Positions 40,701 through 47,570 are shown, counted from the first letter of the stretch. The stretch is DNA of 64,000 bases from Sulfidibacter corallicola (GCF_017498545.1 NZ_CP071793.1:10286256-10350255), one strand, 5' to 3'. The notes: generated by a model not told the origin, from the sequence alone. Translations and numbers: made by a program.

Positions 40701-41495
40701 GCTGATGCGCAGGCGGGAGATCACTTCCAGCCATAGATGCGGCCGACGAATGAAGGAAAACGGCGACATCATGAAGACGTGGCCGTTGCCGCACACACCG
40801 TTCAAGATGCCGGAAATCAAGCCGAAGTCGTGGTATTGCGGCACCCAGATAAAGGCCTTGCAAAAGCGATCCAAACCCAGGGCCTCCGCATTGAAGGCCG
40901 CTTGGTGCAAGACGTTTTCGTGGCTGATGGCGACGCCCTTGGGCGCCGAGGTGGATCCGGAGGTGTATTGCAGGAAGGCGGGTTCGTTGGCGCCCACCTC
41001 ACCGCGATAGGGCCGCCAACCTTTGGACCCGACCTTGTTCGTGCAGACCCATTCCAGGGCGGGCATGCCGCCCTTGATCAGCATGTTGCGCACGCGGGCG
41101 AGTCGGCGAACTCGGTTGTAGCGATCCTCGGTCAGGGCGATCCGCGCTTCGCAATCTTCGACCACCTGGCGGAAGCCCAGGGCCTCCCGGGATTTGGGGC
41201 GCATGGGGTCGGGCGGGTAGCAGGGAATCGGGAGGGCGCCCGCGTACATGCAGCCCAGAAAGGCCGTCACGAACTCCAAACCGGGAGGATAGGCCAGAAC
41301 CACCGGTTCGCCGGGTTTCAGGCGACACTTTTGGTGGAGGTACCCGGAGAGCGCTTCGACGCGCGCCAACAACTCGGCCGCCGTCCATTGTTCCTCGAGG
41401 TCTCCGTTATCGTCGATCCATGAAAAAAGGAGGTCGTCGGGGTGTTTTTCAGCTCGCTCAATAAGTAGATCAATCACGGTAGCTTGAGGCAGCAT
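34761..41495 (-). CDS. Nonribosomal peptide synthetase, FAAL-T-C-A-T-C
   Basis: This 2244-residue protein starts with a fatty acyl-AMP ligase domain (about 1-590: LQYTSGSTSAPKGV, WVPQYHDFGLISGIL, GYGLAEHTVG). A carrier follows (Ser in LGGHSLLA, near 645), then a condensation domain (HHFAVDG near 838), an adenylation domain (about 1170-1690; YTSGSTGNPK, NAYGPTE, YATGDLVRR, NANGKVDRKALP), a second carrier (LGGNSLTA near 1745) and a terminal condensation-like domain (HHSVFDG near 1945) with no thioesterase. It would load a fatty acid, join it to one amino acid and hand the acyl-aminoacyl product to an acceptor. My by-eye pocket code is D-I-F-Q-V-G-A-V-W-K, nearest glycine-type codes. A Ser-rich insert of about 40 residues follows the A4 region. 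GAGGA precedes the ATG. Confidence 0.94.
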   Translation of the reverse strand: MLPQATVIDLLIERAEKHPDDLLFSWIDDNGDLEEQWTAAELLARVEALSGYLHQKCRLKPGEPVVLAYPPGLEFVTAFLGCMYAGALPIPCYPPDPMRPKSREALGFRQVVEDCEARIALTEDRYNRVRRLARVRNMLIKGGMPALEWVCTNKVGSKGWRPYRGEVGANEPAFLQYTSGSTSAPKGVAISHENVLHQAAFNAEALGLDRFCKAFIWVPQYHDFGLISGILNGVCGNGHVFMMSPFSFIRRPHLWLEVISRLRISHTCSPDFGFALAVRKTSEAQRQKLDLSCLKVALSAAEPIRLATVDAFCEAFGPHGFRREAFWPGYGLAEHTVGITIGGRHTARVDRAALEQRGRFVPSTAEDAVVQIGCGRVPPDVDLRIVDPATCTEVAEGTVGEIWVDSPSKALGYYRKEAATEETFRAKLLRSARTYLRTGDLGVLYQGELYVTGRFKDVIIQHGRNIYAQDVEEVARHAHPSIRPGGLAAFGYRGQAGAVQSTFEHLMVVVELESEVAASDWGAVADAVQRAVLAQLQLPCRGVIVGRRGAVLKTTSGKVQRRACRAAFESDKAYPNLLNVKWFDDGKEDGFEPAGTVGTHSGEDDAGDDFQPPRNRVERQLCEIWQDVLEIDRVGIHDNFFHLGGHSLLANAIAGRIAETWGVHLGLPVLFESQTVAALAEALTENGTQTRVPIQPVPRDRFLPLSPAQERLWVLTEIEAAGAAYVIDAAFDLRGPLQVRALERAVQGLVQRHESLRTVVGTDDEDQPVQVIRSVAKAPWDMVDLSHLGEVDRERAWRERMTRDGEHHFDLRRDTMVRACLFRFGEAHYLLALAFHHFAVDGWSMEVLASELGQLYGAYAQGVAHSLAPLAIQYADYAVWRRQRQAEASNEAGRAFWRNQLAGIPACHNLPSDRPRPAVQSYRGAVFRSRIDRATVAELDAICRGAEATLFMGLHTIFAALLARLSGERDIVVGTPVANREQPELAQVVGFFVNTLVLRTSVDNRSGFLDQLAACRETALDAFAHQRVTFDEVVDLVQPERSLSHAPLFQILMTLNRETALPALPGLEVTQVPSEVRHAHYDLSLDIHEGPDGLALAWTYNPDLFYPGTIARWSRHFETLMDAVIREPRRTLGQLSLLDLEQGRQLIQWQGSRQSAGTRDFIHRRFEARARQFPSRIALQDGSEAWRYDDLDERANSQAHYLIAQGVGPETRVGICLPRSSRQLVAVLAVLKAGATYVPLDPSLPANRLAYMIEDARLGTVLTTARLARWLDLSSDAWIDLDDSEVIDTLEVGPTHAPDRTDLTLRHAAYMLYTSGSTGNPKAVVIEHGSVAHFFDALDRELRVGGARRQEETWLATTSVGFDIAIFETLWNLTRGCRVILQPEHEEMDSTGQAPHAPVSTSSTMRCDGTSLSRNSSSVALLDEPSAPEIHDQILRHQVTHLQMTPAHVQAILESADGRRALGALRQIVIGGEAWSASLAAALREAGIPSILNAYGPTEATVWAAFQEIEQDRVVIGLPLANTEFHVLDDALNPVPVGVPGQLYIGGLGLARGYYHRPALTAAAFVPHPYATAPGERLYATGDLVRRDPDGRLVFLGRLDHQVKIRGFRIELGEIEAALLETEGTAAACVVVHSRARDDKHLVAYVVPEHGDAGEEAAWLETVRTALAARLPAYMVPSLWVPIASLPKNANGKVDRKALPDPGSFVRDHRPVRRPTTPLERRLAEIWAWELNLSRVGLDDNFFDLGGNSLTAMRVVTRAKEVGIALHAKELFAHQTLGRLVDALSHDGRSDSASIASSPLPPLRRRTGTAPVRATATQVSMIERCLDGARLNMTSAIEVSGSVDEAALSGAFARCLEKHPILRTHFRRAGEELVQVVEATADRFELEVRDLTRLDAETQLARIEDIKHHYFSTHFDLFRDLLFKACLLRLSDSSSLLLLVIHHSVFDGVSIQVLVDELGQAYAAALEWRGADLPGHPVAETPALDFLDFAQWEADFLDSARGRRELDEWVRHFEGVPGHLFYRHHPGLRTERLPNPVWQGSLRADVVARVDVFRRRHQLVSNMAVLQAAFLEVLSDYTVERDFLVSTTVTGRFMPEVERAIGPFFRHMGLRVAVTPDRDFAEACRKVGAELNRVIANPSISLARVLREMNKTRPEEPVRPCLTFRMGIESEALDEGFSLGEARAALIPDLVAEARDTSLGVMIVPRRGAYRIFVSYNPILLNPDMVEEIMARFKQRLIEETAKI

Positions 41496-41639
41496 TTCAT
41501 CCTCGCTTGTTGCATATAGTCTTCATTGCGAATGCAGATCTCGCGGTCGGACGCACGGAGATCCAGGCCAGGCAGGGCAGGCAGAGACAGGTGGGCAGAC
41601 GCACGTCGGCCAGGGAATCCGAGCTCGCGGAAGTGGCTG

Positions 41640-41820
41640 GGGGGTGCTCGGATTCAGGGGTTTCGGCAGTCGGTCAAAGTGATCCGCCAAGTGGCGGGCG
41701 TCGCCCGCAAGTGGGGCGCACGCATGGCAGGGTTGTCGCCGGTTATCTGTTCGGGAACGCGACGTTTCCCGCTCTCAACAGGGAGTAACCGGGAAGGCCC
41801 CAGAAATCTCTACTTTTTTC
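41640..41820 (+). repeat. Roughly 180-bp element preceding array V (partner of 32350-32540)
   Basis: The same ordered blocks as the element before array IV, here better preserved, including a GCGGGCGTCGCCCGC palindrome and the terminal AATCTCTACTTTTTTCGGC. It lies 150 bp upstream of the NRPS start on the opposite flank. It may be transcribed away from the NRPS or be a remnant element. No intact gene is visible in 41496-43070. Confidence 0.6.
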
Positions 41821-41931
41821 GGCAAAAAAGATGGAGTTCACTCACAACCCTTTTATTTCAAATGCTTAAACACTTGAGTAATAGACCTCTCGTTGGGTTG
41901 TCCGGGTGGAGGTCTTGCTTCGGTCACTTCA

Positions 41932-42640
41932 TCAGGAAGCCAGGAAGGATCGAAACCAGGGAACGGATGGCCTCGACTGATCAGGACCTTTTGATGGGTG
42001 TCCCGATCTGGATCGTGGGTGTCCCAATTGTCCGGATCGTGGGTGTCCCAATTGTCCGGGATCTCGAGCATCCCCGCGAACGCCTTTCTCCGGTCGATTC
42101 ATCAGGAAGCCAGGAAGGATTGAAACCAGGAAACGGATGGCCTCGACTGATCAGGACCTTTTGATGGGTGTCCCGATCTGGATCCCCGTTACCGCACAGG
42201 CACCAGCTCCCCGGCCTCTTTCCTGGATTTCGTACTTCCTGGATTCCTTATTTTTTCACGGGAATTCAGGTACCGTCAGGCCGATTCGATCTCATGGTTC
42301 CATCTCAGCCCGATTTGATTGTGGGTGTCCCGATCTGGATCGTGGGTGTCCCAATTGTCCCCAATGATCGTGGGTGTCCCAATTGTCCGGATCGTGGGTG
42401 TCCCAATTGTCCGGGATCTCGAGCATCCCCGCGAACGCCTTTCTCCGGTCGATTCATCAGGAAGCCAGGAAGGATTGAAACCAGGAAACGGATGGCCTCG
42501 ACTGATCTAATGAGAGGTTCGTTGCCGCACAGGCACCAGCTCCCCGGCCTCTTTCCTGGATTTCGTACTTCCTGGACTCCTTATTTTTTCGCGGGAGTTC
42601 AGGTACCGTCAGGCCGATTCGATCTCACGGCTCCATCTCA
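41932..42640. repeat. Repeat array V: GGGTGTCCC units and hairpin elements
   Basis: Units of the form GTGGGTGTCCCAATTGTCC are repeated near 42020-42060 and 42325-42415. Hairpin elements lie at 42102-42256 (TCAGGAAGCCAGGAAG with CTTCCTGGATTCCT, then six T) and 42457-42589. A 5' arm alone is at 41932. The stretch from about 41995 is largely duplicated near 42320-42500. The gap from 42641 to the next gene at 43071 has no other gene that I see. Confidence 0.88.
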
Positions 42641-43070
42641 GCCCATTCCCTGGAAAGGCCTTCCACGATTCACACCACCGTTCGAGCGTCGCAATCCACC
42701 CGGCGACCGGCGCAGACGATTGGAGACGATTGGGACACCCACCGTTTCGGCATCGGACGGTTCGCTCTCGATAAGCGAATCCCTTCGGTGGGTGGCCTGG
42801 TGTAGGTCTCGACCGGACGGGGCGGGAATCGCAGGACCTGACTTAATACCAACGGCAAAGAACCTATACTCACCGCCTTAACTTATGTATTTAGCGACAT
42901 TTCGGAAAAATCAGAATTTTCTTGGCGGTTTTCGCGAGCCTACGGGATTTCTCAAATAGAGCCTGGACGGCATAGGCCGCCCAGCGCGACAAGAATTCAT
43001 GACTGCCGACCGAGAGCCGAATCGGGATGGCCTCAAAGGGCCCGGGGTTCTCGGCGGAATTGGAGTGTGT

Positions 43071-43382
43071 ATGTTCAAATTATTTTTCCTCCTGGCAACG
43101 GTCTGTTCGATGGGCCTGCAAATGTTTGCGATGCATCAAGTCGTCGAACAGGCAGACGCCAAGGTCGAGATCGTTTCCGTGGCACAACAAGATTCGACCA
43201 TGGACCAGGGCCAGGTCGCCACCGTCCAGGTGGAAAACGAAGTACAACAAGCGGCCATCCCCCTGAGTGCCGGCGAAATGGAGCAGGTCCAGGGTGGCAT
43301 GGTCAAGCTCGAATGCGAGAAGTGCAGATGTAATCCCCAGGGCAATACCTGCGTGTGCACCGACTGCACCATCGTCCCATAG
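43071..43382 (+). CDS. Secreted Cys-rich peptide precursor with double-glycine leader
   Basis: This 103-residue protein has an N-terminal Sec-type signal (MFKLFFLLATVCSMGLQMFA). A polar spacer of about 40 residues follows, then LSAGEMEQVQGG (residues 65-76). This has the form of the GG leader of bacteriocins and related peptides (L-S-x-x-E-M-x-x-V-x-G-G). The predicted 27-residue core (77-103) has six Cys in a mirror-symmetric pattern C-x2-C-x-C-x6-C-x-C-x2-C. Having both a signal peptide and a GG leader is unusual. The next gene encodes a matching C39-like peptidase. GGAG lies 5 bases before ATG 43071. The frame extends to 42999 but without a signal at that start. The core could bind metal or form disulfides; its activity is unknown. 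Confidence 0.82.
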   Translation: MFKLFFLLATVCSMGLQMFAMHQVVEQADAKVEIVSVAQQDSTMDQGQVATVQVENEVQQAAIPLSAGEMEQVQGGMVKLECEKCRCNPQGNTCVCTDCTIVP

Positions 43383-43407
43383 TCCCCCCACCAATCCCTA
43401 AATAACA

Positions 43408-43448
43408 CTTGCCCGCGAGACCACCTTCGGGAGGACTTCGCGGGCAAG
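43408..43448 (+). terminator. Intra-operon hairpin between precursor and peptidase genes
   Basis: CTTGCCCGCGA (43408-43418) and TCGCGGGCAAG (43438-43448) are perfect 11-bp complements around a 19-nt loop. The following TCTTTC is a poor T-tract, so it is likely a partial terminator or processing/stability hairpin that lets the precursor be made in excess over the downstream proteins. The next ribosome binding site (AGGAG) begins 7 bases later. Confidence 0.65.
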
Positions 43449-43464
43449 TCTTTCAGGAGCGAAG

Positions 43465-44259
43465 ATGTACACGTTTCTCTTGACGCTGTGCCTGCTGGTC
43501 AATCCGGTCACCGTCGACCATCCGGTCCAGGCTACAGTGGGCACCTCCCCGCAAAAACGACTCTTCATCTATTTAAATGAAGCACAGGCCGCCAAACCCA
43601 AAGACTATGCGTTTTATGCCGACATTCAGAGCGCCGCCGTCGATATCCGTTTCGTCCTGCGGGCCACGCCTGAACGACTGGAGGCCCTTCAACGCGAAAT
43701 CGCCCCCGTTTTCGAATTTTCGGCCACACCGACGCCGCCGTCGCCCGAAGTGGGCTACCAATTGGTGGAAGGTGAGGTGGTCGTCACCCAGGGACCTGGG
43801 CTTCCGTCTGTGGAGGATGTCTTTACCTGGGCCGTGGCGCCGCTGTTGACCGAAAACCGACTTTTTTTCCAGCTTGGAAGCGACTATGCGGTCTTGCAAC
43901 CCACCAAAAATGCCTGCGGCGTGGTGGCCACGGAAATGCTCCTGCAACGCTCGGGTTATCCGGTTGACCAGGATACCCTGTACGATCTTCTCGATTTTCA
44001 GGACAAACCCATATCGCTCTCGACCATTCACGAAGCCGTTCAAAGCTTGGGCGTCCAGGCCAACGGTTATCGCGGATCTCTCGCCAATCTGAAAGGAAAA
44101 GAACCCGCGATGCTGCATGTGGACCATTCTCATTATGTGGTGTTGTCGAAAGTCCTCGAAAAAGGCGTCATCGTTCTCGACCCGGCGGTGGGCAGGGCCT
44201 TTTGGACGCATCGCCAACTCGAACAGCGCTGGCACGGCATTTTTTTCCTGATCGAATAA
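43465..44259 (+). CDS. Secreted stand-alone C39-like (double-glycine) cysteine peptidase
   Basis: This 264-residue protein has a signal peptide (MYTFLLTLCLLVNPVTV). Residues about 25-130 are an unassigned N-terminal domain. Residues about 140-264 match the C39 peptidase fold: Cys151 in PTKNACGVVATEMLLQRSG, His223 in HSHYVVLSKV and Asp239 in VIVLDPAVG. Classical C39 domains sit in ABC exporters and cut GG leaders in the cytosol. This one has no transporter and carries an export signal, so it should act in the periplasm or at the envelope. Its obvious substrate is the GG-leader peptide encoded directly upstream. AGGAG is 5 bases before the ATG. Assignment rests on motif reading. Confidence 0.82.
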   Translation: MYTFLLTLCLLVNPVTVDHPVQATVGTSPQKRLFIYLNEAQAAKPKDYAFYADIQSAAVDIRFVLRATPERLEALQREIAPVFEFSATPTPPSPEVGYQLVEGEVVVTQGPGLPSVEDVFTWAVAPLLTENRLFFQLGSDYAVLQPTKNACGVVATEMLLQRSGYPVDQDTLYDLLDFQDKPISLSTIHEAVQSLGVQANGYRGSLANLKGKEPAMLHVDHSHYVVLSKVLEKGVIVLDPAVGRAFWTHRQLEQRWHGIFFLIE

Positions 44260-44276
44260 CTGGTTGGAGGCCCATC

Positions 44277-44846
44277 GTGATCCCCTTGTTGCTCCTGCTC
44301 TGTACACAGGCTCAAGTTTTTGAGTTGCGCTTCGAACCGCCCTTTCTCTCCAATCTCGATGTCATTCCCACGCAGTTCGTCGAACATAGCTTTGCGGCAT
44401 ATGCCCCATCCCACTCGAAAACGCCTTATCGGCATACGTTTAAAGTGGAAAAGATCATTCAACGGGACGGCAAGCAGTTTGTCGAACTGTCCATCACGCG
44501 CGACAAACCCCAGAAAACCACCTTGCATCTGACCCTACCCATGGAGAACCAGACGCTCGCCCATGCGGTGGAGGCCACGATTCAGGCACCGTTCGGAAGC
44601 TTCAGCATCGGTGAATTCGACACGCATGGCTTGGAAACCACAATTTCCCGGGTGAGAGAAGAAACGGTCGAGTTCCAAGGCCGTGAAGTGGACACCGTCG
44701 TGTACGCCCTCCGTTACGCCAACGGGAAAGAGGGACGGTTGTGGATCAACGAGGCATACGGCCCCTTGGGAGTGCTCAAGGCCCGGGTTTGGAAGGGCGA
44801 CGAGGCCCACGAATTTTCCCTGATCGATTTCGGTAAAGACCCATGA
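44277..44846 (+). CDS. Small secreted protein of the GG-peptide operon, unknown function
   Basis: This 189-residue protein has a short signal (MIPLLLLLCTQAQV). The body is beta-rich with no Cys after the signal and no catalytic motif I recognise. The segment VDTVVYALRYANGKEGRLWI then NEAYGPLGVLKARVW resembles beta-sandwich or LolA-like periplasmic folds in style only. I chose GTG 44277 because TTGGAGG is 6 bases upstream and a signal follows. The frame upstream of it overlaps the peptidase gene. Its last bases overlap the next ATG (ATGA), so translation is coupled. Confidence 0.75.
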   Translation: MIPLLLLLCTQAQVFELRFEPPFLSNLDVIPTQFVEHSFAAYAPSHSKTPYRHTFKVEKIIQRDGKQFVELSITRDKPQKTTLHLTLPMENQTLAHAVEATIQAPFGSFSIGEFDTHGLETTISRVREETVEFQGREVDTVVYALRYANGKEGRLWINEAYGPLGVLKARVWKGDEAHEFSLIDFGKDP

Positions 44847-45751
44847 TGGTCATTCTTTGGATGCTGACGATGGCCGGCCCGGGGTTCACGCGCTCGGGTC
44901 TCCGCCTGGAGCACGAGGATTTCATCAAACCGGTCGCGGTGGTGAGTGCAGAAGAACCTGGCGCGTTCTATGTGCTGGATCGTGGTGCCCACTGCGTCCA
45001 TCACCTGAAACACGGAGCGCTCCTCCATACGATTGGAAGGCAAGGACGCGGACCTGGCGAGCTCGTCGATCCGATCGCGATGGGGTTGAAGGACGGGTTG
45101 ATCTGGGTTTACGATGCAGGTAGTGGCAAAATCGTTTCTTTCGAGACCGATGGAAAGCTCCACGCCGAAAGGAAAACGGTTCGCGCCGCCACCGCCTCTT
45201 TCGAAGAAGACGCCATCATTCTGCATACCCCCCTGGCAAGCACCCTGTACCAAGTGATCGATTACCAGGGAAACCTCCAGGCGGAATTCGGTCGCGGCAT
45301 GCAACAAGAGGTGGACTTCCAAAACCTCGACCGGTTCCTTCGGGTTCACACACGGGACGAAACGTACCTATACAGCCTGAAAGTGGACGGATCGGAATGG
45401 GTTCGATTCTCCTGGGCCGAACCTGACCGGGCCCAATCGGTACGGATGGGGTTTGATCCGTCGTCGTTTTCCGCCGAACGAAAGATCCAGGCCACGGGAG
45501 AGAATGTCTTCACCATTCGCAATGGCCAGCCGGTCAAGGCCGCCCAGATCCGCGAAGGTATCCTTTGGGTCCTTTTGGAGAATGAAAACGAGGAGGAATC
45601 GAGTTCGATCCTCGGATTCGATGCCCAGGGGCGGCTCCGCCACCGGTTCCCCACGAAAAGTTACTATCAGAACTTCATCATACAGGGAAGCCTGGCTTAC
45701 GGCTTCAATTACCTGGATGCCTTCATCGAAGTTTTGACTCTTTCAAATTAA
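44843..45751 (+). CDS. Six-bladed beta-propeller-like protein of the GG-peptide operon
   Basis: This 302-residue protein has a short hydrophobic N-terminus (MMVILWMLTMAGPGFT), probably an export signal. The repeating pattern (AFYVLDRGAHCVHHL, TIGRQGRGPGELVDP, LIWVYDAGSGKIVSFETDG) is that of NHL/six-bladed beta-propellers. GRGPGEL is the classic blade motif. In Bacteroidota such propellers are commonly encoded next to small secreted Cys-containing NVEALA-type peptides, an arrangement much like this one. A role in binding the peptide or a surface partner is inferred. It overlaps the previous gene by 4 bp. Confidence 0.8.
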   Translation: MMVILWMLTMAGPGFTRSGLRLEHEDFIKPVAVVSAEEPGAFYVLDRGAHCVHHLKHGALLHTIGRQGRGPGELVDPIAMGLKDGLIWVYDAGSGKIVSFETDGKLHAERKTVRAATASFEEDAIILHTPLASTLYQVIDYQGNLQAEFGRGMQQEVDFQNLDRFLRVHTRDETYLYSLKVDGSEWVRFSWAEPDRAQSVRMGFDPSSFSAERKIQATGENVFTIRNGQPVKAAQIREGILWVLLENENEEESSSILGFDAQGRLRHRFPTKSYYQNFIIQGSLAYGFNYLDAFIEVLTLSN

Positions 45752-45889
45752 ATTGAAGCAGTGATACTTGAACTTCACAATCTCAGGTTCGATTGGAATC
45801 ATACTAACCTTTTGCGAAGTGAACGGTTTTCCGAACAGGAACGTTCCGGAACAGGCCACTTCATTTTTTCGATCGGGGTGTGGCCATCC

Positions 45890-46540
45890 CGAGCCTCGTG
45901 GGTGTCCCAACCATCCCTCCAACCATCGGTCCGGACGCCTCTTTCCGGTCGATTCATCAGGAAGCCAGGAAGGACCGAAACCAGGAAACGGATGGCCTCG
46001 ATTGATCGAGAGCTAGGTGCATTGCCAACACGGGCGCCATCTCGACTGCCTCCTTCCTGGATTCCGTACTTCCTGGGTTCCTGGTTTATTCACGGGAGTT
46101 CAGGAACTGTCCCGCCGATTCTAAGTTGCGATACCATCTCAGCCCATTCCATGGCAGGTCTTCCTTGATGCACTCCCCGTTCAAGCACCGCAATTCACCC
46201 GATGGCCAGCGCAGACCATCGTCTTTTGATGGGTGTCCCAATCTAGACCGGTCCCAACCTAGATCGTCCGGAGCATTGGGAATCCGGAGCATTGGGACAC
46301 CCACCTTTCTTGCTTTTTGATGGGTGTCCCAATCTGGATTCTTATGGGTGTCCCAATCTGGATTCCCCGATCTGGATTCCCCGATCTGGATTCGATCTGG
46401 ATTTGATAGGTGTCCCGATCTGGATTATGGGTGTCCCAACCATCTCCCAACCATCTCGGGCGCCATCTCGACGGTCTCCTTCCTGGATTCCGTACTTCCT
46501 GGGTTTCTGATTTATTCACGGGAGTTCAGGAACTGTCGCG
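45890..46540. repeat. Repeat array VI: GGGTGTCCC units and a 134-bp hairpin element
   Basis: The element at 45957-46090 has TCAGGAAGCCAGGAAG opposite CTTCCTGGGTTCCTG, then a T-rich end. A perfect hairpin TGGGACACCCA / TGGGTGTCCCA lies at 46293-46331. The unit CCCAATCTGGATT and shorter GATCTGGATT copies repeat at 46326-46405. CCCAACCATCT is tandemly duplicated (46435-46456) and a lone 3' hairpin arm follows at about 46475-46516. No gene is visible from 45752 to 46768. Confidence 0.87.
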
Positions 46541-46768
46541 CCGAGTACCCAACCTTGACCAACCTAGATCGCCTCGACACGGCATCCACCTCCCGTTCCC
46601 GGCAACAACCGCAAAGGCCGGTTCCAAGCGAGCAGGCCTTTTGTCCACCAAGTTTCCGCCTGATCTATTAGGTGAGCAGATCACCACGCGGGTATTTTTC
46701 ACCCGCAACACGAGGGTTTGGCATTGCATCGCAGAGACCCTCGAAGTTCATGATAAAGGATCGATTAG

Positions 46769-47344
46769 ATGAGTCATGCAAACCCCTTTGAAAGTCCTAA
46801 ATCCAACATTACCAGCGAGGTCACAGATGTCGACGAAATCGCTGCCGTTCGAAAGGCCCTGCTCCCGATGTGGATCGTCATTTTTAGTTGGCTGTTCCTG
46901 ATTGTGGGCGTCGGTACCGCCTTGATTTGGCTATTCAGCGCGATTTCGGGCGGTCAATTTTCTTCCTCCTTCTTCGGGTTCGAGGCCTCGGCTCCAGCAT
47001 TCCATCCGTATTCCCTCGGCCTGCTCGGCCTTTACACCTACGCCGCGGCATTGGCTGGCGGACTGCTCTTGAAACTACGATGGGCACCCAAAGCGGGTAT
47101 CCTGTGGTGCCTGGTCGGGAGTACGATGTGCATCATCTCGACGGTGCTCAGCCAGTTCACCGTTTTTCGACTCGAGATTCTCGTGTTGATCGCCTTCCTC
47201 ATCAAACTGAAGGCCATCAGACCGGTGTGGGAGAACGGACCCCAATTGGATGTGGACCGCGATACTTATGACGCCCTCCCCGGGGGAGAAACCGGGCCGG
47301 ACGCCAACCCCACGGGCAACACCAGCGCCAACCCGATCCCCTGA
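46769..47344 (+). CDS. Four-helix integral membrane protein, unknown function
   Basis: This 191-residue protein has an N-terminal NPFESPKS motif like the NPYxSP starts common in small membrane proteins of Planctomycetes and relatives. Four hydrophobic helices follow (MWIVIFSWLFLIVGVGTALI; YSLGLLGLYTYAAALAGGLL; GILWCLVGSTMCIISTVL; LEILVLIAFLI) and a Pro/Thr/Gly-rich soluble tail. AAAGGA lies 8 bases before the ATG. No catalytic motif is visible, so I leave function open. Confidence 0.75.
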   Translation: MSHANPFESPKSNITSEVTDVDEIAAVRKALLPMWIVIFSWLFLIVGVGTALIWLFSAISGGQFSSSFFGFEASAPAFHPYSLGLLGLYTYAAALAGGLLLKLRWAPKAGILWCLVGSTMCIISTVLSQFTVFRLEILVLIAFLIKLKAIRPVWENGPQLDVDRDTYDALPGGETGPDANPTGNTSANPIP

Positions 47345-47570
47345 TGCGTTCTCGCCATCTAAGCGAAGGTCAAAAAGGTCGTTTTTCATACGGATCGGGG
47401 GTATCTGCGATTTTTTACCACGGAGCGCACAGAGGAAACGGAGTCGGAAAATTCCGACCCATCTCCCTCCTGGTTTTGGTGCTTTCTGGGTTTCTGAGTT
47501 TTATGCTACCCTTTCGCGGGGCCTTGAGCCATCACCAGATTTGGAATTTACATGGCTCGGTCTTTTCTTA

